DNA of 5,437 nucleotides from JBEKHI01 sp050012355. GTDB lineage: Bacteria > Actinomycetota > Actinomycetes > Streptosporangiales > Streptosporangiaceae. Of the stretch, positions 1 to 4,560 are shown piece by piece (position 1 is the stretch's first letter; each line of letters opens with the position of its first letter). The stretch is taken from assembly GCA_050012355.1 (NCBI GenBank), contig JBEKHI010000500.1:1-5437 (forward strand), read 5' to 3'. The notes beneath the pieces were generated by a model. The model made no database searches. It was not told the DNA's origin and saw only the letters and a program-made list of their open reading frames with translations. Both the position numbers and the translations under genes were made by a program.

Positions 1-9
1 ACCCCAGTA

Positions 10-205
10 ATGGCCCATCGACGGCACTGTAGAAGGCCGCCTAAGGCCGTCGGCGGCGCGTTGAGCTGGTGTGAGCCGGACTGCTCCCACACGCTCACGG
101 GATATATCACCCGCAAACGGGCCATATCGCCAGGCTGGGTAGCTTTTACAAGGCCGTCGATGACCCATCGAGGGGGCTATTCGGCCTGCGATGGCGCATC
201 GATGG
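10..205. repeat. Three dispersed copies of a 15-bp repeat
   Basis: Copies lie at 10-24, 160-174 and 191-205 and follow the consensus ATGGCCCATCGANGG. The first matches throughout; the other two each differ at one fixed position. The second and third are also inverted repeats of the form CGAT-N5-ATCG (158-171 and 189-201). They lie 31 bp apart, close to three helical turns, as paired protein-binding sites often do. The block sits beyond the 3' end of the sulfotransferase and may control a gene to the left of the window. No convincing coding region is seen here: the only long frame (10-213) has no ribosome site and an unstructured product. The regulatory role is inference. Confidence 0.4.
101..128. 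repeat. Imperfect hairpin 3' of the sulfotransferase
   Basis: An inner stem CCCG-CAAA-CGGG (110-121) is flanked by GATAT (101-105) and ATATC (124-128), giving an interrupted stem with an AT-rich base. It lies about 100 bases beyond the sulfotransferase stop on the minus strand. It has no following T-run on that strand, so it is not a standard intrinsic terminator. It could be a factor-assisted terminator, an operator, or chance. Confidence 0.25.
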
Positions 206-227
206 GGTCGTGAGAACGGCCCCAAGG

Positions 228-1211
228 CTAGTCTGGGCGACCGTTTTTCGCTTGGCCTTGGCCGTGCGGGCGGGCGCCGACCATTCCCCCGGACCTGGCC
301 CGTGGTGCCAGCCAGTCGCCGAAGTCCTCGCCGAGGATCTCCCCCAGGCGCCGGACGTCGTCGGTGAACTTCGGGACCAGCGCCAGCCGCTGCTCTTCGG
401 GCAGCGGCTGCCGCTCCCGCCTCCCCCGTTGCAGGTAACTTTCCAGCCGACGAGTCAACGCCGCGGCGGCGTCACCAGGCAACATCCGGCCGACCGTGTC
501 GCCAGCCCGCGCGGCGAGCGAGAGCGCGCGGTGCGCCAGCGTCGGTTCCGGGTGGGCCGTGACGTTCTGCCGCGGTATCTCCGTGACGACTCCGGTCTCG
601 ACGCCGAGGAAGGCGCAAAGCTGGTCCAGTATGTCCGACGGGTTGTCCACTATGTCCCGGTAACGGAAGACCAGAACCTGCTCGCGCGGGAACACCTCGA
701 ATAGGTACTCCAGCTGCGCGCCGTACATGCCGAGGCGCGTGTAGTGCCAGAAAGACGCCCACCCGGCCGCCACCCGGCGGTCTTCCTCTTCGCAGGCCCG
801 CAGGAAATCGCCGATCGGCTCCAGGCCCGCCGACCACAGGTGCGTCCAGTTCGAGTGCGCGCGTTCCACGGGGTCGCGGAGCACCACGACCAGCTTCGCG
901 TCCGGAATAAGCTTGCGGATCCGGTCAACCGCCATCGGATCGTACAGATACAGCGGGGTTGACTCGCCGCGCAGCGTCCCCTCCGGTGCCGCGTCGAACA
1001 GCGCCTCGTAATCCGCGCGGCGCCACACGTGCTCTCGGTAGGTCAGCGCGTCACCAGGTCCCCCCTTGTCCGGTGGCGGTCCATCGGTAAGGAAGAACTT
1101 CGGCTCCTTGATCGCTGACATATACAGCTCCGGGTGCCGCGCGAGCGCCGCGTGCAGCGCCGTCGTTCCCGCTTTGGGGACACCGATGATCAGGAAGTCA
1201 GGCAGTGCCAC
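228..1211 (-). CDS. PAPS-dependent sulfotransferase family protein
   Basis: Likely a cytosolic enzyme that moves a sulfuryl group from PAPS to a hydroxyl or amine acceptor; the acceptor cannot be told. The 327-residue protein has the family's two cofactor sites. The 5'-phosphosulfate loop is GVPKAGTT at residues 10-17 (Lys13), followed by KEPKFF at 35-40. The 3'-phosphate site is RDPVERAHSNW at 112-122 (Arg112, Ser120). The length is normal for the bacterial family; the last ~25 residues are a low-complexity Gly/Arg tail. I place the start at the GTG at 1209-1211 because it directly precedes ALPDFLIIG, the usual N-terminus of this family. It also has an AGAGG ribosome site 6 nt upstream. The frame stays open to an ATG at 1283, but those 24 extra codons are AT-rich, unlike the gene, and probably non-coding. 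The gene diverges from the methyltransferase. Glycopeptide and other natural-product sulfotransferases belong to this superfamily, but no biosynthetic cluster is visible here. Confidence 0.9.
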   Translation of the reverse strand: MALPDFLIIGVPKAGTTALHAALARHPELYMSAIKEPKFFLTDGPPPDKGGPGDALTYREHVWRRADYEALFDAAPEGTLRGESTPLYLYDPMAVDRIRKLIPDAKLVVVLRDPVERAHSNWTHLWSAGLEPIGDFLRACEEEDRRVAAGWASFWHYTRLGMYGAQLEYLFEVFPREQVLVFRYRDIVDNPSDILDQLCAFLGVETGVVTEIPRQNVTAHPEPTLAHRALSLAARAGDTVGRMLPGDAAAALTRRLESYLQRGRRERQPLPEEQRLALVPKFTDDVRRLGEILGEDFGDWLAPRARSGGMVGARPHGQGQAKNGRPD

Positions 1212-1217
1212 AGGTAG

Positions 1218-1224
1218 CCTCTTC
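1218..1224 (-). promoter_or_regulatory. Ribosome binding site deciding the sulfotransferase start
   Basis: On the minus strand this reads GAAGAGG, with AGAGG six bases before the GTG at 1211. No comparable site precedes the longer ATG start at 1283. It therefore supports the shorter protein. Confidence 0.55.
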
Positions 1225-1249
1225 GACGCACAGTATTGATACTTTCTTG

Positions 1250-1278
1250 ATAGTAATAATTGGGATGCAAAGGCACAA
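1250..1278 (-). promoter_or_regulatory. Possible sigma-70-type promoter for the sulfotransferase
   Basis: On the minus strand, TTGTGC (1273-1278) and TACTAT (1250-1255) are separated by exactly 17 bases. This would start transcription near 1243 and leave a leader of roughly 30 bases holding the ribosome site. The segment 1231-1270 is strikingly AT-rich for this window, which also fits a promoter. Both hexamers are partial matches, so this is a prediction only. Confidence 0.35.
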
Positions 1279-1341
1279 GCCACCTACCCCATAACGACGT
1301 TCTCCATCCACCGACCGGAATATATGCCCTGCGACCTGCGC

Positions 1342-1347
1342 TAACGT
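1342..1347 (+). promoter_or_regulatory. -10 element for a leaderless methyltransferase transcript
   Basis: TAACGT fits the actinobacterial -10 pattern TANNNT and ends 7 bases before the A of the ATG at 1355. That is where transcription would be expected to begin. No Shine-Dalgarno sequence lies upstream of this ATG. Together these suggest a leaderless mRNA. No good -35 hexamer is seen at 17-18 bases (AATATA at 1319-1324 is poor). Confidence 0.45.
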
Positions 1348-1354
1348 CGTAGCC

Positions 1355-2311
1355 ATGCCAGTTCCTGCCCAGTCGCTGCCAAATGCGCTCAGTCAGGGCA
1401 CCGTCGTGCTCGACGGAGGGCTGTCTAACCAGCTCAGCGACCAGGGCCAGGACCTGTCAGGCGAGCTGTGGTCGGCGCGGCTGCTGGCCGAGGAGCCGGA
1501 TCAGATCGTCGCCGCGCACGCGGCGTATCTGCGCGCCGGGGCCCGGGTGCTGATCACGTCGAGTTACCAGGCGTCTTTCGATGGCTTCGCCCGATACGGC
1601 GCCGGGCCGGACGCCGCCGCCGGGTTGCTCGCCGACAGCGTGCGGCTCGCACGCCGGGCGAGCGACGCCGAGGGAGTCCCGGCGTGGGTGGCCGCCTCCG
1701 TCGGCCCGTACGGCGCGACCCTCGCCGACGGATCTGAGTATCGCGGCCGGTACGGACTGAGCGCGCGGTCACTCGAACGCTTCCACCGGCCGCGCCTGGA
1801 GGTGCTCGCCGCGGCCGAGCCGGACGTGCTGGCGATGGAGACCATCCCGGACATCGACGAGGCCGAGGTCCTGCTCGCGGTGGCCTCGGGGCTCGGTGTC
1901 CCGGTGTGGCTGTCCTACACGATCGACGGGACGGTCACCCGGGCCGGGCAACCGCTTGCGGACGCGTTCGCGGTGGCGCGGGACAACGATCAGGTACTGG
2001 CCGTCGGGGTGAACTGCTGCGACCCGCGCGACGTGCACGCAGCGGTGGAGATCGCGAGCCAGGCCACCGGCAAACCCATCGTCGTGTACCCGAACAGCGG
2101 CGAGCGCTGGGACGCGGCCCGCCGCGGGTGGCAGGGCGACAGCGCGTTCGACCCGGAACTGGTCCAGGGCTGGCGGGCCAGCGGCGCGAGCCTTATCGGA
2201 GGTTGCTGCCGGGTCGGTCCGACCGAGATAGCCGCGCTGGCCACCCATCTGGCGGCTGGCCTGGGCGCGCCGTCAGCTGGCGGGTCGCTCACTTCCCCGG
2301 CTGCTAGCTGA
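1355..2311 (+). CDS. mmuM: Homocysteine S-methyltransferase (MmuM type)
   Basis: Predicted cytosolic zinc enzyme that methylates homocysteine to methionine using S-methylmethionine (or SAM), salvaging methyl groups and removing homocysteine. The 318-residue protein is one Hcy-binding barrel. DGGLSNQL at residues 20-27 is the N-terminal glycine-rich strand, METIPD at 161-166 is a typical internal strand, and YPNSGE at 245-250 is a family signature. The three zinc cysteines are in place: Cys221 in VNCC (219-222) and Cys284/Cys285 in GGCCR (282-286), matching the ligand pattern of BHMT and MmuM. Length is normal and the protein is intact. The ATG at 1355 is chosen because it is the first in frame and sits 7 bases from a good -10 element; it has no ribosome site, so the message is probably leaderless. 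The C-terminal ~18 residues are a disordered Ala/Gly/Ser tail. No methionine permease or SMM transporter is beside it, so its substrate source cannot be told from context. Confidence 0.93.
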   Translation: MPVPAQSLPNALSQGTVVLDGGLSNQLSDQGQDLSGELWSARLLAEEPDQIVAAHAAYLRAGARVLITSSYQASFDGFARYGAGPDAAAGLLADSVRLARRASDAEGVPAWVAASVGPYGATLADGSEYRGRYGLSARSLERFHRPRLEVLAAAEPDVLAMETIPDIDEAEVLLAVASGLGVPVWLSYTIDGTVTRAGQPLADAFAVARDNDQVLAVGVNCCDPRDVHAAVEIASQATGKPIVVYPNSGERWDAARRGWQGDSAFDPELVQGWRASGASLIGGCCRVGPTEIAALATHLAAGLGAPSAGGSLTSPAAS

Positions 2312-2315
2312 CGGC
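2269..2315 (+). terminator. Long-stem inverted repeat over the mmuM stop codon
   Basis: GCCGTCAGCT (2269-2278) and AGCTGACGGC (2306-2315) are perfect complements, giving a 10-bp stem with a 27-base loop. The right arm covers the TGA stop at 2309-2311. There is no U-tract, so this would be a non-canonical terminator or 3'-end-stabilising hairpin. It lies between convergent genes, only 22 bases from the end of the small peptide gene, so a terminator is expected here. The function is inference. Confidence 0.35.
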
Positions 2316-2337
2316 ACGCCTTAACCTAGGTCAGCGC

Positions 2338-2451
2338 TCAGGCCGCGGCACCGGCCGGCTGGCACAGCTCGCAGTCGCACTGGCCCGGCTCGATGTCGTC
2401 TTCGTAGTAGTCGGCCGGCTCATCATCGAAAGCCATGGGCTGTATGGTCAT
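2338..2451 (-). CDS. Small acidic CxCxxC peptide, function unknown
   Basis: A 37-residue reading frame that I do not recognise. The evidence for translation is a strong GGAGG ribosome site (2457-2461), 5 bases before the ATG at 2449-2451, and third positions about 84% G/C, like the neighbouring genes. An in-frame ATG at 2463 lacks a ribosome site. The peptide has ten Asp/Glu and no Lys, Arg or His. It begins MTIQPMAFDDEPADYY, continues with an acidic stretch EDDIEPG, and ends QCDCELCQPAGAAA with Cys25, Cys27 and Cys30. It has no signal peptide or membrane segment. It lies 54 bases downstream of the 126-residue gene on the same strand, so the two may be cotranscribed, with a LexA-like palindrome between them. 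It could be a metal-binding or redox peptide, a RiPP-type precursor with an acidic leader and short Cys core, or a stress-response micropeptide. The core has no Ser/Thr, which argues against a lanthipeptide, and no modifying enzyme is visible. Confidence 0.6.
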   Translation of the reverse strand: MTIQPMAFDDEPADYYEDDIEPGQCDCELCQPAGAAA

Positions 2452-2467
2452 CCGAACCTCCATGAAC

Positions 2468-2483
2468 TCGAACGTACGTTCAC
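2468..2483. promoter_or_regulatory. LexA (SOS) box-like palindrome upstream of the small peptide
   Basis: GAACGTACGTTC (2470-2481) is a perfect 12-bp palindrome of the form GAAC-N4-GTTC. With its flanks it reads TCGAAC-GTAC-GTTCAC on the plus strand, matching 10 of the 12 fixed positions of the Gram-positive/actinobacterial SOS box TCGAAC-N4-GTTCGA as I know it. It ends 19 bases before the peptide ATG and lies outside the upstream gene, where an operator would act on the peptide. No other GAAC-N4-GTTC was noticed in the window. LexA binding is inferred. Confidence 0.45.
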
Positions 2484-2489
2484 AGAGTA
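2484..2489 (-). promoter_or_regulatory. Possible -10 element for the small peptide
   Basis: On the minus strand this reads TACTCT, fitting TANNNT. Transcription would begin near 2477, inside the LexA-like palindrome, which is the geometry of a repressible promoter. No convincing -35 is seen, so support is weak. The peptide could instead be transcribed only from upstream of the 126-residue gene. Confidence 0.25.
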
Positions 2490-2505
2490 CGGCTGACGCG
2501 AGGTC

Positions 2506-2886
2506 TCATGGCGGCGACACGCCGGCCACCGCCGACTGATCCGCGAGTTCCAGGATCTGCAGCAGCGCGTCGCACCACCGCTGATCGGCCGGGCGGCGAT
2601 CGAACCTGGCCAGGCACTCGTTCGCGGCGTCGAGTATCGCGGTGAAGATCGCGTTGTCGGACTGAAACTCGGAGCTGTCCAGCATCTCGGCCGCCGCTGT
2701 CGCCATGGGGTCGGGCGCCTCGGGATCGGGCGCCGTGGGGTCGGGCGCGGCGCTTGGGGTGCCGATCCTGGCTAGCGCCTCCCGGTGCTTGTCGAGTATC
2801 CCGGCCGCGGTACGGGCCATGGCCAGGCCTAGCGTCTCGGCCATCAGCAGCCCTCGGATGCCGAGCCGGCTGTCGCAGTCACGCAT
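2506..2886 (-). CDS. 126-residue protein of unknown function with xAPDP repeats
   Basis: I do not recognise this family. The start is well supported: GGGGAG (2891-2896) lies 4 bases before the ATG at 2884-2886. The protein appears soluble, with no signal peptide or clear membrane segment. Residues ~8-41 look helical (alternating Leu/Ala/Met with charged residues). Residues 46-60 are three tandem xAPDP units forming a Pro/Asp linker. Residues ~63-118 again look helical, ending in a Leu-rich stretch (ALLQILELA, 107-115). Cysteines are at 4, 91 and 105. The layout is thus two helical modules joined by a stiff acidic linker. The small acidic peptide gene follows 54 bases downstream on the same strand, so the two may form one unit. 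The gene diverges from the CMD/sigma pair and shares its upstream region. It could be a partner or chaperone for the peptide, or unrelated. A shorter start at Met15 is possible but has no better ribosome site. Confidence 0.7.
   Translation of the reverse strand: MRDCDSRLGIRGLLMAETLGLAMARTAAGILDKHREALARIGTPSAAPDPTAPDPEAPDPMATAAAEMLDSSEFQSDNAIFTAILDAANECLARFDRRPADQRWCDALLQILELADQSAVAGVSPP
2707..2751 (-). repeat. Three tandem 15-bp units encoding xAPDP
   Basis: Three imperfect 15-bp units lie in frame inside the 126-residue gene and encode residues 46-60 (AAPDP, TAPDP, EAPDP). They differ from each other mainly near the unit junctions. Because the unit is a multiple of three, copy number can change by slippage without breaking the frame, so linker length may vary between strains. 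Confidence 0.7.
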
Positions 2887-2918
2887 GTCGCTCCCCTTCG
2901 TCAGCGCGGACCGTTCCT

Positions 2919-2934
2919 GGTTCCAGGCGGAACC
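2919..2934. promoter_or_regulatory. Operator-like palindrome in the divergent spacer
   Basis: GGTTCC-AGGC-GGAACC has perfect 6-bp arms around a 4-base centre. It lies 33 bases upstream of the 126-residue gene start and 61 bases before the ECF41-type promoter on the other strand. It is therefore better placed to act on the minus-strand unit. It has the size and symmetry of a dimeric repressor site, but no regulator can be assigned. Confidence 0.3.
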
Positions 2935-2994
2935 CTTCTCGTCTCATGATGACGCCGGGTACTGACATTCTGGCTCTTCGTCACAACCCGCCGG

Positions 2995-3021
2995 TGTCAC
3001 GGCCCCGGGCCGGGCGGTGTC
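2995..3021 (+). promoter_or_regulatory. ECF41-type promoter of the CMD-sigma operon
   Basis: TGTCACG (2995-3001), exactly 16 bases, then TGTC (3018-3021). The ECF41 target promoter, as I recall it, is TGTCACA-N16-CGTC, so 9 of 11 fixed positions and the spacing agree. Transcription would start near 3028, giving a leader of about 29 bases that contains the AAGGAGG ribosome site (3045-3051). The sigma factor encoded in this operon is ECF41, so this is a natural autoregulatory site. Binding itself is inferred. Confidence 0.6.
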
Positions 3022-3056
3022 TTCATGCCGAACAGGCAACGTCCAAGGAGGACACC

Positions 3057-3608
3057 ATGGCGCTACGCGTCCCGAAGGCACAACTCCCCGCCGAGGTGAG
3101 GGAAAGCATGATCAAGCAGCTTGGCGTGCTGCCTGAACCCGTCGAGGTGTCGTACAACAACCCCAAGGTGGCCGTGACCAGCCAGCAACTCTCCGCCGGG
3201 GTAGGCACCTGGGACACGGTGGACGCGAGTCTCAAGACGTTCGCGCATATGGCCGTGGCCGCGCAGGTCGGCTGCAGTTGGTGCCTCGACGTCAACTACT
3301 TCCTGGCGCTGAACCATAACCTGGACCTAGCCAAGGCGAGCCAGGTGCCTCGCTGGCGGGAGTCGGACGTGTTCACATCGCTGGAGCGGGACGTGCTGGA
3401 GTACGCCGAGGCTATGACGAACACGCCGACAACCGTTACTGACGAGCTGTCGGCGAGTTTGCTGGCGCGGCTCGGCCCCGCGGCGCTGGTCGAGCTCACC
3501 GTGTTCATCGGCGTTGCCAACCTGGCGGGCCGAGTCAACACGGCGCACGGCATCACCTCGCAGGGCTACTCCGATGGCTGCGAGATTCCGCTGGCGTCCA
3601 GCACATGA
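3057..3608 (+). CDS. Carboxymuconolactone decarboxylase/AhpD-like protein
   Basis: A 183-residue, all-helical, AhpD-like protein of the CMD family, of the type regularly encoded beside SigJ/ECF41 sigma factors. Such proteins are thought to act in thiol redox or peroxide-type chemistry in the cytosol; the physiological substrate is unknown. The family core is FAHMAVAAQVGCSWC (residues 62-76), with the CxxC pair Cys73 and Cys76. In AhpD the second cysteine is followed four residues later by a histidine; here that position is Asn80 (CLDVN). WRESDVFTSLERDVLEYAEAM (100-120) is a typical second helix block. The start is the ATG at 3057, with AAGGAGG 5 bases upstream; the frame is open further up but lacks such a site. 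The stop overlaps the sigma start as ATGA, so the two are translationally coupled. An ECF41-type promoter precedes it, so it is probably the sigma factor's main local target. Enzymatic decarboxylation of muconolactone is unlikely: no other catabolic gene is present. Confidence 0.9.
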   Translation: MALRVPKAQLPAEVRESMIKQLGVLPEPVEVSYNNPKVAVTSQQLSAGVGTWDTVDASLKTFAHMAVAAQVGCSWCLDVNYFLALNHNLDLAKASQVPRWRESDVFTSLERDVLEYAEAMTNTPTTVTDELSASLLARLGPAALVELTVFIGVANLAGRVNTAHGITSQGYSDGCEIPLASST

Positions 3609-4465
3609 CCGAGGACCCGTTCGTCGCCCATCGCGGCCTGCTGTTCACGGTCGCCTACGAGATGCTCGGCTCGGCGGCCGACGCGGAGGACGTGCTGCAA
3701 GAGTCCTGGCTGCGGTGGGCCGACGTCGACCGCACGACGGTACGTGACCCGCGGTCGTACCTCATCCGGGTCGTCACCCGGCAAGCGCTCAACCGGCTGC
3801 GGACATTGTCGCGCAGCCGCGAGGACTACGTGGGCGAGTGGCTGCCGGAGCCGCTGCTGACCAGTCCCGATGTCGCCGAGGATGTCGAGCTGGCGGAGAG
3901 CGTCTCGATCGCGATGCTGACCGTGCTGGAGACTCTCGGACCGGTGGAGCGGGCGGTGTTCGTGCTCCGCGAGGTTTTCGAGGTGCCGTACGGCGAGGTG
4001 GCCGAGGCGGTCGGGAAATCCACGACCGCGGTGCGGCAGATCGCCCGGCGGGCACGCGAGCATGTGGCGGCCCGGCGGCCGCGGATGCGGGTGAGCCGGT
4101 CCGAGCAGCAGGCCGTGGTGGACCGGTTCCTGGCCGCGCTGCGAACCGGGCAGTTGCAGGAACTGATGGAGGTCATGGCCCCGGATGTGGTCCTGATCGC
4201 CGACGGCGGCGGACTCGCGGCCGCGGCGCTGGCCCCGGTCCACGGGGCCGAACTGGTGGCGAGGGTGCTCTCACGCGCTAGCCGGTTCGCGTTCGCGTCG
4301 GCGACCGTGTGGCTCAACGGCGCGCCCGCGGGCCGGCTCGAGGTCGCTGGCGAGGCCGCCGCGGTGAGCCTCGTCGTGGAAGACGGGCGGGTCACCCGCG
4401 TCTACCTAGTCCGGAACCCGCGAAAGCTGACACGGCTCGACGAACCAGCCGACCTCGCCAGGTAG
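3605..4465 (+). CDS. sigJ: ECF41-family (SigJ-like) RNA polymerase sigma factor
   Basis: An extracytoplasmic-function sigma factor with a fused C-terminal regulatory domain, directing RNA polymerase to a small set of promoters. Within 286 residues, sigma region 2 spans ~5-70 and includes DAEDVLQESWLR (26-37). A linker carries WLPEP (79-83), the ECF41 hallmark. Region 4 spans ~105-155, with its helix-turn-helix around YGEVAEAVGKSTTAVRQ (129-145). A SnoaL-like domain spans ~165-276. The other two ECF41 motifs are present in slightly changed form: DGGGL at 200-204 (usual DGGGK) and NPRKL at 271-275 (usual NPDKL). In this family the C-terminal domain replaces a separate anti-sigma factor and tunes activity; its signal is unknown. 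No anti-sigma gene is seen here, as expected. The ATG at 3605 overlaps the CMD stop and has no ribosome site of its own, implying coupling. The symbol follows the mycobacterial/streptomycete SigJ resemblance and is a family-level label. Confidence 0.92.
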   Translation: MTEDPFVAHRGLLFTVAYEMLGSAADAEDVLQESWLRWADVDRTTVRDPRSYLIRVVTRQALNRLRTLSRSREDYVGEWLPEPLLTSPDVAEDVELAESVSIAMLTVLETLGPVERAVFVLREVFEVPYGEVAEAVGKSTTAVRQIARRAREHVAARRPRMRVSRSEQQAVVDRFLAALRTGQLQELMEVMAPDVVLIADGGGLAAAALAPVHGAELVARVLSRASRFAFASATVWLNGAPAGRLEVAGEAAAVSLVVEDGRVTRVYLVRNPRKLTRLDEPADLAR

Positions 4466-4475
4466 CGGCTCCCTT

Positions 4476-4560
4476 TCAGGCAGGACGGATGTTGTGGTTG
4501 CGGCGAAACACGTTGCCTGGGTCGTACCGCCGTTTGATCGAGGTCACCCTGCTTCAGCCG
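4476..4560 (-). pseudogene. C-terminal remnant of a berberine-bridge-type FAD oxidase
   Basis: On the minus strand, 4479-4547 reads VTSIKRRYDPGNVF followed by RRNHNIRPA, then TGA at 4476-4478. This is the characteristic extreme C-terminus of BBE-like FAD-linked oxidoreductases (family pattern RL-x-x-x-K-R-x-YDP-x-N-x-F-R-x-N-x-N-I-x-P), and the stop falls where the family ends. Immediately upstream, Arg-Leu of the same motif is present at 4555-4560 but in another frame. The seven bases 4548-4554 separate it from VTSIK and bring an in-frame stop (4554-4556). Removing those seven bases would restore a perfect RLVTSIKRRYDP. Further upstream the family match fades, and an alpha/beta hydrolase occupies the space where the rest of a ~450-residue enzyme should be. 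I read it as a decayed, truncated gene. Confidence 0.6.

Noticed and set aside
10..213. Plus-strand frame of 67 codons at the left edge
   Set aside because: No ribosome site, no domain-like sequence, and it runs through the repeat copies; probably non-coding.
210..704. Plus-strand frame of 164 codons opposite the sulfotransferase
   Set aside because: It is antisense to a well-supported gene, has no ribosome site, and its Pro/Arg/Gln-rich product looks like the usual shadow of a GC-rich gene.
2452..2463. Upstream in-frame ATG at 2461-2463 as the start of the small peptide
   Set aside because: It has no ribosome site of its own, and using it would place the strong GGAGG inside the coding region. 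The ATG at 2449-2451 is ideally spaced from GGAGG.
2979..2985. CGTCACA as an alternative ECF41 -35 element
   Set aside because: The four bases 16 positions downstream are GCCC, not CGTC-like, whereas the site at 2995 has both halves at the right spacing.
2754..3056. N-terminal extension of the CMD protein by 101 residues
   Set aside because: The extension is antisense to the start of the 126-residue gene and covers the promoter region. The ATG at 3057 has a near-perfect ribosome site and matches the family start.
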